Origin: an uncultured Dorea sp.
GTDB lineage: Bacteria > Bacillota_A > Clostridia > Lachnospirales > Lachnospiraceae
Direction of reading: 5' to 3'
DNA length: 64,000 bases
Assembly (NCBI GenBank): GCA_910578865.1
Contig: CAJTRM010000011.1
Location: 1-64,000, forward strand
Shown: positions 28,543-38,442 of the stretch, in pieces
Layout of the letters: each line of letters opens with the position of its first letter
Position numbering within the stretch: position 1 is the first letter of the stretch
Notes under the pieces: generated by a model
Databases searched by the model: none
Seen by the model: the letters and a program-made list of their open reading frames with translations, nothing else
Told to the model about the DNA's origin: nothing
Translations under genes and position numbers: made by a program

Positions 28543-29696
28543 AGTATCCATTACATATTGATTCCGGATACTATAGCACACTGGATATTGAAGGATTTTT
28601 CCGGATGATGAAGGATCCGTCTTATTGTTATAAATTTTACTGGCTGGAGGCTATTGTCCGGCTGATCTCGGAGGATAAGAAAGATGCCTCTTATGATGAA
28701 ATCATAAATGAAATGATTGCAAATGCATGGTATTCGGTATTGGAATTTCATGTTCATCTCAGCGGTATCTGGGGAGATGGAGAGGTAAAAGACAGTCTGG
28801 AAAAAGCGGTGCTGAAGCTGCATAAACTAAGCGATTTGCCGGGTAATGCATCAAAAGTGGAGATCAAGAACAAAATAGGACAATTTGATAAAGAGTTACA
28901 TGGGGAAAAAATGACGCTGACGCAGAATGTCCCGTATAAATCATTGTCCGGGTTTGCAAATAGATATTCAGAGAGAATAGATTTAAACAGCAGCGCCGGA
29001 AGAATGATGGCGTATTATAACAGGATCAATGAAAATGATACGCCGCTTCCATATACGTTCGGTGAACAAAAAGGACTGGAACGAAAAATTATATTTCATG
29101 AATCCTGGATTCAAATGATTCAAGATCACATGGTTTCGATACTGGGCTGGATTCAATATGAAAAGGTGTGCTGGCTTCAGAACAATAATCCGGAGGTCCC
29201 GGGCCTTGTGTACAAATTGGCGCCGTTAGATGATAAAATGCGTAAGCTTGGACATGTCCGTAAATTGTGGGAAGGTATTTTAGAGCTGACCGACATTATA
29301 GATGTTTTTAAAGAAGAGACGATCAGAAGAAATGCGTACGATGTGGATCACTTTATTCCCTGGTCATTTGTGATGAACGATGAATTGTGGAATCTGATGC
29401 CTATGGATTCCTCCCTCAATTCTTCAAAAAGCAACCGACTTCCGCCCTGGAAAAAGTTTTTTATTCGATTTGCGAAAAATCAGTATACGATGTACGAGCT
29501 GATTCATAAGAAAGACGGAATCAGAAACTTGTATGAAGCCTGTTACAGAGATAATCTCCATTCCATATGGGCCAGTCAGGAATTATACAGAAAAGGAAAT
29601 TCTAAAGAAGAATTCTGCGGGATATTGGAGAGAAATATGCGTCCGGTGTATGATTCTGCCAGAAGGCAGGGATATGAGGTGTGGGGGATAGAGTAA
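28515..29696 (+). CDS. HNH endonuclease domain protein
   Basis: 393 residues; the ATG at 28515, behind GAGGGGAC, lies inside the end of the methyltransferase gene. Residues about 275-310 hold an HNH motif, YDVDHFIPWSF with LWNLMPMDSSLNSSKSNRLP, as in Cas9- and McrA-type nucleases (Asp-His...Asn...Asn). The N-terminal 270 residues are helical and unrecognised; they may bind the target or a partner. It probably cuts DNA. Its place between a methyltransferase and a PLD-helicase suggests a multi-gene defence unit. Confidence 0.75.
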   Translation: MVKYHSQEIEYPLHIDSGYYSTLDIEGFFRMMKDPSYCYKFYWLEAIVRLISEDKKDASYDEIINEMIANAWYSVLEFHVHLSGIWGDGEVKDSLEKAVLKLHKLSDLPGNASKVEIKNKIGQFDKELHGEKMTLTQNVPYKSLSGFANRYSERIDLNSSAGRMMAYYNRINENDTPLPYTFGEQKGLERKIIFHESWIQMIQDHMVSILGWIQYEKVCWLQNNNPEVPGLVYKLAPLDDKMRKLGHVRKLWEGILELTDIIDVFKEETIRRNAYDVDHFIPWSFVMNDELWNLMPMDSSLNSSKSNRLPPWKKFFIRFAKNQYTMYELIHKKDGIRNLYEACYRDNLHSIWASQELYRKGNSKEEFCGILERNMRPVYDSARRQGYEVWGIE

Positions 29697-29727
29697 ACGG
29701 GATTTTATATAGAAAAGAGGGATTAAT

Positions 29728-29790
29728 ATGGACAAAAAGCAAGTGACAGACGTTCAGAAACAAAAAATCATGCTTGTTGAGGGTGTATAG
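29728..29790 (+). CDS. 20-residue open frame leading into the helicase gene
   Basis: MDKKQVTDVQKQKIMLVEGV with an AGAGGGA ribosome site, ending 3 bases before the helicase start. It could be a coupling leader peptide or the stub of a lost gene. Confidence 0.3.
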   Translation: MDKKQVTDVQKQKIMLVEGV

Positions 29791-29793
29791 AAA

Positions 29794-32751
29794 ATGAATC
29801 AAGAGAAAATTGTTCAATTAAACAAAGGTTTAGCCACAGCCTTTATTAATCAAAATATTGCCTCGAACCTGGCATATAAGCCGCAGTTTGTATCGAATAA
29901 CTATAAAGAGGGCCGTAAGGTAATCTCATCCATTGAGGATGAGCTGTTGTCATGTGATGAATTTGCAATTAGTGTAGCATTTATTACGTTGGGCGGAATC
30001 ACACCGCTGCTTCAGACGTTTAGAGAGCTGGAGCAGCGCGGGATACCGGGGAAAATACTGACCACAGATTATCTGGCGTTCAGTGACCCCAGGGCGCTTC
30101 GTATACTTGCAAAATTTGCAAACATTGAATTGAAAATGTTTGTGACGGAGAACGGAAAAGAAGGATTTCACACGAAAGGATACATTTTCAAAAAAGAGGG
30201 AATGTATCGTATCATTGTGGGAAGCTCTAATATGACGCTCAGTGCACTGACGACGAATCGGGAGTGGAATACGAAGATTGTTTCGGCAGAACAGGGAGAA
30301 TATACGCAAAATATTGCAGCTGAGTTAGAACAGCTGTGGAATGCAGAGCGGTCATTGGACTTTGAACAATTTATAGACAGCTACACCGATGTTTATACGA
30401 AGAATAAGATTATTCAAAAGCAGAAACAAATTGCACGGAGAGCAGAAGTCCCTTCGTTGGAAATGTATCGTCTGCAGCCAAATTCTATGCAGGTTGGTTT
30501 TATTAATAATCTGCGGAAAATATATGAAACCGGGGAAGACAGAGCATTATTGATTTCTGCGACAGGTACCGGAAAAACATATGCTTCTGCATTTGCTGCC
30601 AGAGAATTGGAATTTAGCCGGGTTCTCTTTTTAGTACATCGTAATCAAATCGCAAAGCAGGCAATGAAATCTTATCGGAAAGTATTTGGCAGTAAAGTTT
30701 CTATGGGAATGGTGACAGGAAAGCATCAGGATTATGATGCAGATTTTGTGTTTGCAACTGTACAGACGTTAAGCAAAGAAGATACGTTAAGCAGATATAA
30801 AAAAGATCAGTGGGATTTGATCATTATCGATGAGGCTCATCACAGTTCTGCGGATAGTTATAAGAAAATCACGGATTATTTTATGCCCAAATTGTGGCTG
30901 GGTATGACTGCAACACCGGACAAGCGTGATGATAATCAGGAAGGCAAAAATATTTATGAAATTTTTGACCATCAGATTGCTTATGAAATTCGTTTGCAAA
31001 ATGCAATGGAAGAGGATTTGCTTTGTCCATTTCACTATTTCGGGATTACCGATCTGGAAGTGATTACTGATGCCGGAAAATCTGCGGAAGACAAGGTGGA
31101 AAGCTTCAGATATTTAACATCCGACGATCGGGTGCTGAATGTTATGAAACAGGCGGAATTTTTCGGATACAGTGGAGATCGGGTAAAAGGTTTGATTTTC
31201 TGCAGCCGGATTGACGAGGCAAAAGAACTGTCGGATAAATTTAATGAAAAAGGCTGGAGAACACAAGTGCTTAGTGGAAGTGATTCAGAGGCAGCGAGGG
31301 CAGAGGCCATCGAGCGGCTTGCAGGTGACGAAGCGGAGAATGCGTTAGACTATATTATTTCCGTGGATATTTTCTCGGAAGGGGTGGACGTTCCGGAGAT
31401 TAATCAGGTGATTATGCTGCGTCCGACAGAATCGCCGATAGTGTTTATCCAACAGTTGGGGCGAGGATTACGTAAAGCTGAGAACAAAGAGTATGTAGTC
31501 GTATTAGATTTTATCGGAAATTATCGGAATAACTTTATGATACCAATCGCACTTTCCGGTGACAGAAGTTACAATAAAGATAATATCCGACGTTATGTAA
31601 CGGAAGGCGGACGTGTAATTCCCGGGGCAAGTACGATTCATTTTGATGAAATTTCCAGAAAACGTATTTTTCAGGCGATTGATAATGCCAACTTTAGTGA
31701 TATTAAATTGATTCGAGAGAATTATACTAATTTGAAAAACAAATTAGGACACATTCCGGCGCTGGCTGATTTTGATAAATACGGTGAAATGGATGTGCTA
31801 CGGATTTTTGATAATAACAGTTTAGGCTCTTATTATAAATTCCTCGTAAAATATGAAAAGGACTATACGATCCGTTTGTCCGAAAATGAAGAAAAGGTTG
31901 TTGAATTTGTTTCTAAAAAATTGGCAAGCGGCAAACGGGTTCATGAGCTGGAATTACTAAAACGTTTGATGAAATATCGGCGTGGATTGATGGGAATGTT
32001 AAAGAAATCATTACGCGAGGACTATCATTGTTCCATGGATGAAAATTGTGCGGAAAATGTCGTAAATATGATGACCAATGAATTTCCAACCAGTGCAGCA
32101 AAGAAAACATATTCACAGTGTGTATTTATGGAAAAAGAAGGCGTTGATTATAAAGTATCAAAATCATTTGGAGAAATGTTGCAAAATCCGGAGTTTTATC
32201 AAATGCTGGAAGAACTCATTGACTTTGGAATCCGCCGGTACAGGCAAAATTTCAGTATGCGGTATCAGGATACGGATCTGGTTTTGTATCAGAAGTATAC
32301 ATATGAAGATGCTTGCCGTTTGCTAAATTGGGAGAAAAATGAGGTGCCGTTAAATATTGGCGGCTATAAATTTGATAAGAAAACAAAAACATTGCCGGTA
32401 TTTATTAATTACGATAAGCAGGAGGGCATCAGCGACACTACAAAGTACGAAGATCATTTTACCGCATATAATCGTTTGATCGCGATTTCTAAAAGCGGAA
32501 GAAGTATAGACTCAGAAGATGTACAGAATTTTATTCATGCAAAGGAACGAGGAATCGATGTACAGCTTTTTGTGAGAAAAAATAAAGATGACAAAATATC
32601 AAAGGAATTCTATTATCTTGGAAGGATGACATCGACCGGCGTAGTGAAAGAATTTGTGATGCCAAATACCGATAAAACGGCAGTAGAAATTGAATGGGCA
32701 TTAGACACGCCGGTGCGGGAAGATATTTACGAATATATCGTAAACGGATAA
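29794..32751 (+). CDS. PLD-nuclease/SF2 helicase with DUF3427-type C-terminus
   Basis: 985 residues. Residues about 40-165 form a phospholipase-D-like nuclease domain (His126 in FHTKGYIF, then IIVGSSNMT). The SF2 helicase core has Walker A ATGTGKT (Lys261), IIDEAHH, GMTATPDKRD, and motif VI QQLGRGLRKAENK. The C-terminal 450 residues match the DUF3427-type region seen in this helicase class (ending YLGRMTSTGVVKEF). It would translocate on or unwind DNA and cut it through the HKD domain. The NUDIX gene starts 20 bases after the stop. An antiviral or repair function is inferred. Confidence 0.88.
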   Translation: MNQEKIVQLNKGLATAFINQNIASNLAYKPQFVSNNYKEGRKVISSIEDELLSCDEFAISVAFITLGGITPLLQTFRELEQRGIPGKILTTDYLAFSDPRALRILAKFANIELKMFVTENGKEGFHTKGYIFKKEGMYRIIVGSSNMTLSALTTNREWNTKIVSAEQGEYTQNIAAELEQLWNAERSLDFEQFIDSYTDVYTKNKIIQKQKQIARRAEVPSLEMYRLQPNSMQVGFINNLRKIYETGEDRALLISATGTGKTYASAFAARELEFSRVLFLVHRNQIAKQAMKSYRKVFGSKVSMGMVTGKHQDYDADFVFATVQTLSKEDTLSRYKKDQWDLIIIDEAHHSSADSYKKITDYFMPKLWLGMTATPDKRDDNQEGKNIYEIFDHQIAYEIRLQNAMEEDLLCPFHYFGITDLEVITDAGKSAEDKVESFRYLTSDDRVLNVMKQAEFFGYSGDRVKGLIFCSRIDEAKELSDKFNEKGWRTQVLSGSDSEAARAEAIERLAGDEAENALDYIISVDIFSEGVDVPEINQVIMLRPTESPIVFIQQLGRGLRKAENKEYVVVLDFIGNYRNNFMIPIALSGDRSYNKDNIRRYVTEGGRVIPGASTIHFDEISRKRIFQAIDNANFSDIKLIRENYTNLKNKLGHIPALADFDKYGEMDVLRIFDNNSLGSYYKFLVKYEKDYTIRLSENEEKVVEFVSKKLASGKRVHELELLKRLMKYRRGLMGMLKKSLREDYHCSMDENCAENVVNMMTNEFPTSAAKKTYSQCVFMEKEGVDYKVSKSFGEMLQNPEFYQMLEELIDFGIRRYRQNFSMRYQDTDLVLYQKYTYEDACRLLNWEKNEVPLNIGGYKFDKKTKTLPVFINYDKQEGISDTTKYEDHFTAYNRLIAISKSGRSIDSEDVQNFIHAKERGIDVQLFVRKNKDDKISKEFYYLGRMTSTGVVKEFVMPNTDKTAVEIEWALDTPVREDIYEYIVNG

Positions 32752-32771
32752 TAGAGATGAGAGGAGACGAG

Positions 32772-33164
32772 ATGAAGACAATCAGAGTAGCAGCGGCCAT
32801 TATTATTGAAAATGGCAAGGTGTTTGCAACACAACGCGGATATGGAGAATTCAAAGATGGCTGGGAATTTCCGGGTGGGAAAATTGAACCAGATGAAACA
32901 CCGGAGGCTGCAATTGTGAGAGAAATCAGAGAGGAACTGGATACAGAAGTAGAAGTTGTGGAACTGCTGGATACGGTGGAATATGATTACCCAAAGTTTC
33001 ATTTGTCCATGGACTGCTTTATCTGTAAGATCAGATCGGGAGATTTGGTGCTGAAGGAGCATGAGGCGGCCAAGTGGCTGACGAAGGAAACACTGGGGAG
33101 TGTAGAATGGCTGCCGGCGGATCTGGGGCTGGTGGAGAAGATTGGGGTATATATGGCAGAGTGA
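32772..33164 (+). CDS. NUDIX hydrolase, 8-oxo-dGTP diphosphatase type
   Basis: 130 residues from the ATG at 32772 (AGAGGAGA upstream), starting MKTIRVAAAIIIENGK. The Nudix box is complete: GGKIEPDETPEAAIVREIREE with the REUXEE glutamates. The WEFPGGK context is that of MutT-type enzymes that hydrolyse (oxidised) dNTPs to dNMPs. It is co-transcribed with the helicase. Nucleotide sanitising near a nuclease-helicase recalls the MazG partner of the gene at 14994. Confidence 0.9.
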   Translation: MKTIRVAAAIIIENGKVFATQRGYGEFKDGWEFPGGKIEPDETPEAAIVREIREELDTEVEVVELLDTVEYDYPKFHLSMDCFICKIRSGDLVLKEHEAAKWLTKETLGSVEWLPADLGLVEKIGVYMAE

Positions 33165-33249
33165 TTGGGAGGAGACAGATACATATAACCTGCCGGTGCC
33201 GATTGTAGATAATGAATATCCATTTTATGCAAGAGCAACATTAAAATAA
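33163..33249 (+). pseudogene. Short 3' gene remnant
   Basis: An open tail reading DWEETDTYNLPVPIVDNEYP and ending at TAA 33247-33249, with no start codon. It is protein-like in composition but too short to assign. It suggests a deleted gene between the NUDIX and SNF2 genes. Confidence 0.25.
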
Positions 33250-33315
33250 GATATACTATTGGCAGGAAATGTGCTAGATTACCGGAAAAAAGTGATTTGA
33301 CTGAAAGGATAAGAA

Positions 33316-35907
33316 ATGTCAGTAAAAGATAATAAAAAGATGCATTTAAGCTTCCTCTTTACGTCGGAGGGTTTTCGACCAGATATATTTCAGAATGAGG
33401 ACGAAATTAAAATATGGACAGGGGAAACGGCATATCGTTCACTTTATCAATTTGGACTGGGGGGAAAACCGGAGGATGCGGCCTCGTCGGCAGGATTTTT
33501 ATATCAGGTAGCCGCAGCCTTTTTCACACTACTTACAGATTTGCCGGAGCTTGAGCTTGTGCGGGAGAATGCCAGGATATCTTTAAGTAATGAAGTGTCA
33601 GAGGAGCTTTTGGAAGCAGTTCCCTTCGTGATTGGCGCGGAATATGTGACAAAGGAATGGATTAAGAATGTGTTTTCAAAGCTTAACGATATTTTTGCGG
33701 AGGAGATTGCCGGTTATGAGGGTACGGTTGAGATGTACCTCACGGAGAAAAATCAGAAGCTTCATGTGCCGGAACGAGTTTTTTTCCATTTGGTAGAAAA
33801 TAAGGACGAAGAATTCCCTTTTGCTTTTCTGGCTACTTACGCTACGAAGGGCGAGGAAGGAAGGGTAAAGCATGTGCCGTTAAAATATGCCCTGACAGAA
33901 TATAAGAACGAAAGAGAAAAGCTCCTGTCTCTTCTGGCTTGTCTAAATCGTGCGGCGGAGGTGTCAGAGTTGGTTAGCGGGTTTATGGAAACGGGGGAAT
34001 TGTTCCATCCATTGAAATTGACGTCGGAGGAGGCGTATACATTTTTAAAGCAGATTGAGCAGATTGAAAATACTGGGATTCTATGCCGGATACCTAATTG
34101 GTGGAGAAAAAAGGCTGCTTCAGTTTCTATGTCTGTAAGCCTCGGAGATAAAAGACCGTCTATGTTGGGGTTCGATGCTCTTATATCCATGAAACCCAAG
34201 CTTGAAGTGGATGGTGTAGAATTAACACAGACGGATATCCGGAAGCTTTTAGCGCAGACAGAGGGACTTGCTTTCTTAAAAGGGAAATGGGTAGAAGTAG
34301 ATCATGCAAGACTTAGAAAACTTCTGGAAGAGATGGACGAAAAGAGCGGAGAGATTACGTTGATGGAGGCTCTCCGAATGGAGATAGGAACGGAGCCTGT
34401 AGATGTGGGGGCGATGGTGAGCAATGGGAAATGGCTGTCTGAGCTGCTCCGTGATTTGCGGCGGCCGGAGAAGATACGGAAGGCAGCAGTTCCAAGTACG
34501 ATTCATGCAGAGCTTCGCCCCTATCAGAAAAATGGGTATGCATGGCTTAACTATATGGACAAGCTGGGATTCGGCGCCTGTCTTGCTGATGATATGGGAC
34601 TTGGAAAAACTTTGCAGGTGCTGACCTACCTTGAAAAGCTCAGGAAACGGGAGAAGTGCGCGCGAGTTCTTCTTGTAGTTCCTGCATCTTTGCTTGGGAA
34701 TTGGCAGAGAGAGGCGGAAAAATTTGCGCCAAAGCTGGATTTACTGATACTACATGGCAGCAGCGCGCCGGTTTTGGGAAAACTGGTGTTAGAAGAACCT
34801 GCCTTTTTAAATATTACCACTTATGGCATGGTACCAAGAATTAAGGAGCTTAAAGATATTAACTGGACATGTATTATACTGGATGAGGCACAGGCGATTA
34901 AGAATCCGGCGACAAAGCAGACGAAGGAGATTAAAAAACTTTCCGGAAGAATGAGGATTGCTATGACTGGAACGCCTATTGAAAATGATTTGACGAATCT
35001 CTGGTCTTTGTTCGATTTCCTTAATAAAGGACTTATGGGAACATCGGCGGAGTTTGGACGGTTTACGAAGCGGCTCAAAGAGCATCCGGAAAAATATGCT
35101 CAGCTAAAATCCATGGTAGCACCTTTTATGCTGCGGCGCGTCAAGACGGATAAAAGTATTATCGCAGATTTGCCGGAGAAACTGGAAACCATTGATTATG
35201 CCGCCCTTTCTAAAAAACAGGTTGTGCTGTACCGGAAGACGGTAGAGGAGATGGAGGAAAGAATTCTGAATTCAGAGGGAATTGAGCGGCGAGGAGTGGT
35301 GTTGGCTACGATTATCAAGCTCAAACAAATCTGTAATCATCCCGACCAGTATCTGGGGCAGGAGACATTTTCAGGGGATGACAGCGGAAAATTTGCTTTA
35401 CTTAAAAGTATCTGTGAGACAATCTATGAAAAACGAGAGCGTGTATTGGTATTTACACAATTTCGAGAGATTACGGAATATTTGGCACAGTTTTTAAAGG
35501 AGATATTCCACGCGGACGGTTATGTGCTGCATGGCGGGACTCCGGTCAGCAGAAGGTCAAAGATTGTGGAAGCATTTCAAGGGGATGCGTACGTTCCTTT
35601 TATTGTACTGTCTGTGAAAGCGGGAGGAACGGGGCTTAATCTCACGAAAGCCAATCATGTCATTCATTTTGACCGCTGGTGGAATCCGGCAGTGGAAAAT
35701 CAGGCTACAGACCGGGCGTTCCGTATCGGACAGACAAAGAATGTCATGGTGCATAAGTTGGTTTGCCAAAAGACAATTGAAGAAAAGATAGACGCTATTA
35801 TCGAATCCAAGAAGGAGCTTGCGGAAAATGTCATCGGCTCCGGAGGAGAGAAATGGATTACAGAGCTTGACAACAATGCACTGATAAATCTGCTGCGTCT
35901 GGGATAG
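33316..35907 (+). CDS. SNF2/RapA-type ATPase (bacterial Swi2/Snf2 family)
   Basis: 863 residues; the ATG at 33316 follows AAAGGATAAG. The N-terminal 390 residues are poorly conserved, with an all-helical region. The SNF2 core has LRPYQKNGYAWLNYM, Walker A DDMGLGKT, IILDEAQAIKNP (DEAQ), AMTGTPIEND, and the C-terminal helicase motifs VLVFTQFREI, VLSVKAGGTGLNL and ATDRAFRIGQ. This ATPase moves along DNA to remodel protein-DNA complexes. A SWIM zinc-finger gene follows after 38 bases, a pair I recall from other Firmicutes. Confidence 0.9.
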   Translation: MSVKDNKKMHLSFLFTSEGFRPDIFQNEDEIKIWTGETAYRSLYQFGLGGKPEDAASSAGFLYQVAAAFFTLLTDLPELELVRENARISLSNEVSEELLEAVPFVIGAEYVTKEWIKNVFSKLNDIFAEEIAGYEGTVEMYLTEKNQKLHVPERVFFHLVENKDEEFPFAFLATYATKGEEGRVKHVPLKYALTEYKNEREKLLSLLACLNRAAEVSELVSGFMETGELFHPLKLTSEEAYTFLKQIEQIENTGILCRIPNWWRKKAASVSMSVSLGDKRPSMLGFDALISMKPKLEVDGVELTQTDIRKLLAQTEGLAFLKGKWVEVDHARLRKLLEEMDEKSGEITLMEALRMEIGTEPVDVGAMVSNGKWLSELLRDLRRPEKIRKAAVPSTIHAELRPYQKNGYAWLNYMDKLGFGACLADDMGLGKTLQVLTYLEKLRKREKCARVLLVVPASLLGNWQREAEKFAPKLDLLILHGSSAPVLGKLVLEEPAFLNITTYGMVPRIKELKDINWTCIILDEAQAIKNPATKQTKEIKKLSGRMRIAMTGTPIENDLTNLWSLFDFLNKGLMGTSAEFGRFTKRLKEHPEKYAQLKSMVAPFMLRRVKTDKSIIADLPEKLETIDYAALSKKQVVLYRKTVEEMEERILNSEGIERRGVVLATIIKLKQICNHPDQYLGQETFSGDDSGKFALLKSICETIYEKRERVLVFTQFREITEYLAQFLKEIFHADGYVLHGGTPVSRRSKIVEAFQGDAYVPFIVLSVKAGGTGLNLTKANHVIHFDRWWNPAVENQATDRAFRIGQTKNVMVHKLVCQKTIEEKIDAIIESKKELAENVIGSGGEKWITELDNNALINLLRLG

Positions 35908-35945
35908 TGTCTTTCGTGATACAGGAGTGAAAGGAGAGAATCAAC

Positions 35946-36674
35946 ATGAGCAGGAAATACTGGAGCGATTTCCCGCAGTATAGCCAACCGGATGTGTCAG
36001 AGCTGCGGAAAAAATCAGAAGCGACAAAGAAAAAGGAAAGAGAAAAGGGCAAGGTGTTAGAGCCGGTTGTCATAAAGGGAAGGTCGATAACAAATAACTG
36101 GTGGGGGAATGCATGGTGCGAAAATCTGGAGAGATATGCGGATTATGAAAGCAGGTTAGGTCGGGGGAAACGCTATGTCCGTAATGGTTCTGTTGTAGAT
36201 CTTAAGATTAAGAAAGGGAAGATACTTGCGAGGGTGCAGGGGACACGTAAGACACCTTATAAGGTAGAGATTAGGATTAGCCCATTGTCGGAGGAAAAGT
36301 GCCAGGCGATTATAAAAAAATGCGGAAGAAAGCTTGACAATTTGGAAAGACTTTTGACCGGCGATTTTCCGGAGCAGATGAGTGAATTGTTCCAAAGTAA
36401 GGATGGCCTTTTTCCGGCTCCGAAAGAAATCAGTTTTAGTTGCAGCTGTCCCGACTGGGCGCTGATGTGTAAGCATGTGGCGGCTTCTCTTTATGGTGTA
36501 GGAGCGCGCCTTGATGAGAAGCCGCTTTTGTTTTTTGAACTTAGGGGGATTGATGTGGATCATTTCATTGATGTGACTTTGGCGAATAAAGTGGAGGCAA
36601 TGCTTGCGAACGCAGGGAATGTAAGCAGCCGTATGATGGATGATTCGGCAGTGGGGGTGTTCGGAGTGTTGTAA
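35946..36674 (+). CDS. SWIM zinc-finger protein, partner of the SNF2 ATPase
   Basis: 242 residues from ATG 35946 behind AAAGGAGAG. The SWIM motif is at about residues 164-180: FSCSCPDWALMCKHVAAS, giving CxC...CxH for one zinc ion. The N-terminal part is basic (KKSEATKKKEREKGK) and begins with an SxYW-type start seen in this family. SWIM domains bind DNA or proteins; as the neighbour of an SNF2 ATPase it probably recruits that motor. Function otherwise unknown. Confidence 0.85.
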   Translation: MSRKYWSDFPQYSQPDVSELRKKSEATKKKEREKGKVLEPVVIKGRSITNNWWGNAWCENLERYADYESRLGRGKRYVRNGSVVDLKIKKGKILARVQGTRKTPYKVEIRISPLSEEKCQAIIKKCGRKLDNLERLLTGDFPEQMSELFQSKDGLFPAPKEISFSCSCPDWALMCKHVAASLYGVGARLDEKPLLFFELRGIDVDHFIDVTLANKVEAMLANAGNVSSRMMDDSAVGVFGVL

Positions 36675-36811
36675 AATGTGTCAGGTTTTTGCTTGCGGGA
36701 ACAGATTTAAGCCGTATGATGGAATGCGGCCCTGATTCCTGAGATGAATACCATTTTTTAATCAACATTTGGATATTTGGAAACAGTGACTGTCTTTAAT
36801 TTAGGGATATC

Positions 36812-37429
36812 ATGGCAAAACGATCGGTATTTTTTATCCGTCAAGAAAAAGTTGTACAGGATTTATTTTCATTTGAATGGCTTCTTGGATTTTCAATATC
36901 TCAAAAGCAAAAGTCTATAGAAAGTCTGCATCACGAAATCCTACGAGCAGATGCAGACGCAAGATGTGCCGTCGAAAGCGGCCAAACGCGATGAACGGCT
37001 ACATACGGGGATCTGAATCCTGATACAGTGAAATCAATTATGAAACAAGCGTAACAGAGAGGAAAGACTTGGAACAGGCTATTGAAATGGGAATTGATGC
37101 AGCTAGTGGCTGGATATTAGGAGAACTTGAAGATTGCTTGTGAACCTTGAACTGATGAGAGCGGGATACCCACCTATTGAAAAGCCGTTCTCAAAATCCG
37201 AAATAATATAGATTACAAGCCATCCAAGACAACAGCACTGGCTTTTGCCTTTGCATTGGAATTGGATGTTTATGAAACAAAGGACTTTATTGGGCGGGCA
37301 GGGTTTGCCATCTCCCACAGTAGCAAATTTGATGTGATTGTAGAGTATTTCCTTGTGAATAGAAATTACAATGTTTTTGAATTGAATGAGGTTCTGTTTG
37401 CATTTGACCAGCCACTTATCGGTGCATAA
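36812..37429 (+). pseudogene. Gene debris: short unknown fragment and C-terminus of a macro-domain/HTH protein
   Basis: Three unrelated fragments. 36812-36994 begins like a small protein (MAKRSVFFIR, FEWLLGFSISQKQKSIESLH) and stops early after 60 residues. Around 37145, LMRAGYPPIE resembles the Fic-family sequence present intact at 38552. From about 37180 to the TAA at 37429, the frame IRNNIDYKPSKTT to VLFAFDQPLIGA is the C-terminal helix-turn-helix-like tail that I associate with macro-domain proteins. The matching macro-domain N-terminus lies separately at 39476. No functional product is expected. Confidence 0.55.
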
Positions 37430-37509
37430 AAATGCCGCATATTATGCGACCGTTCATTCTCCTGTTTTCAATATAATGAAATCACAATATAAAACAGGAG
37501 GATTTCAAA

Positions 37510-38153
37510 ATGACTGAACTTGTATTTATCTCAGACCGCAGTGGTTCCAGGTCGGGGCTGGAAAAAGACACTATCGGAGGTTTCAATTCCATGTTGGAAA
37601 AGTAGCGTAAGGAGCCAGGTGATGCCGTAGTATCCACAGTGATATTTGACAATGAAACAGAGGTAATTCATGACCGTGTTGCCATTGCGGATGTACCGAA
37701 CCTTATGGACAAGGAATATTTTGTGCGTGGCTGTACTGCACTTTTAAATGCTGTTGGTGGTGCAATCCATCATATCGGGAATGTTCACAAATATGCCCGC
37801 AAAGAAGATGTGCCGGAAAAGACGCTCTTTACATCACCACTGATGGTATGGAGAATGCCTGCCATCGTTACACCTATGATAAGGTTCGCCACATGATTGA
37901 GCGTCAGAAAGAGCGTTATGGCTGGGAGTTCCTCTTCTTTGGAGCAAACATCGACGCAGCGGCAGAAGCCAGAAGGTTTGGCATCGATGAATCTTTGTCT
38001 GCCAACTATCATTGTGATGCAGTTGGAACGGCTCTCAACTATGAGGTTATCAGCGAGGCAATTACCAGTGTAAGAGCGTGTGCAGCGCCGCTTAGTGCTG
38101 ACTGGAAAAAGAAGATTGATGCAGATTATAAGAAGCGAGGTGGCAAGAGATGA
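37510..38153 (+). pseudogene. von Willebrand factor A domain protein, broken
   Basis: The start ATG has AGGAGG upstream and reads MTELVFISDRSGSRSGLEKD, which retains the MIDAS pattern DxSxS. A TAG at 37603-37605 interrupts the frame after FNSMLEK (a Gln codon is likely ancestral). The frame resumes to about 37835, where a small frameshift occurs at TLFTT, then continues as TTDGMENACHRYTYDK to ADYKKRGGKR. The rest of a roughly 215-residue vWA protein is all present. Stress-island vWA proteins of this type normally bind metal and partner proteins. Confidence 0.75.
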
Positions 38154-38241
38154 CTGCATGTAAAGATACCGATTTGCAGGGGAAGCAAAGAAAATCAAGC
38201 ACTTGAGAAGAAATACAGAATATATAAGGAGTTATGGAAAA

Positions 38242-38272
38242 ATGATAAAAATACTTTTCATCTGTCACGGCA
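38242..38272 (+). other. att-like site 1: 5' end of a LMW protein tyrosine phosphatase gene
   Basis: An ATG with AAGGAG 11 bases upstream encodes MIKILFICHG and then diverges. It matches four further copies at 40222, 45749, 47341 and 55638. The conserved stretch ends in CTGTCACGGCA here and TGCCACGGCA in the other four. I interpret it as an integration junction of a tyrosine-recombinase element targeting this gene. Between here and the Fic gene (38273-38551) only the terminator at 38411 is visible. Confidence 0.7.
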
Positions 38273-38410
38273 CTACCTCTGTGTGTGAAAGTGGTGTTGG
38301 CTGTTAGTTGGGCAAATCGGTGCAAATCGTGGCGTTGTGGAAAGCGCCCTACTACGGTTCGGCAAATGAAAAATATATATGTACAAATCCCCTTTTTCGT
38401 GGGTAGTAGA

Positions 38411-38442
38411 AGGCGCCATGCAGCTATGCAGGTGCCTTTTTT
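38411..38442 (+). terminator. Rho-independent terminator
   Basis: AGGCGCC and GGTGCCT flank a 13-base loop (the inner ATGCAG/CTATGC can also pair), followed by TTTTTT. It isolates the Fic gene from the upstream debris. Confidence 0.6.

Noticed and set aside
38242..38280. A real phosphatase gene starting at any of the five MIKILF sites
   Set aside because: The frame loses phosphatase similarity after ten or eleven codons in every copy; the CxGNxCRS loop is never completed.
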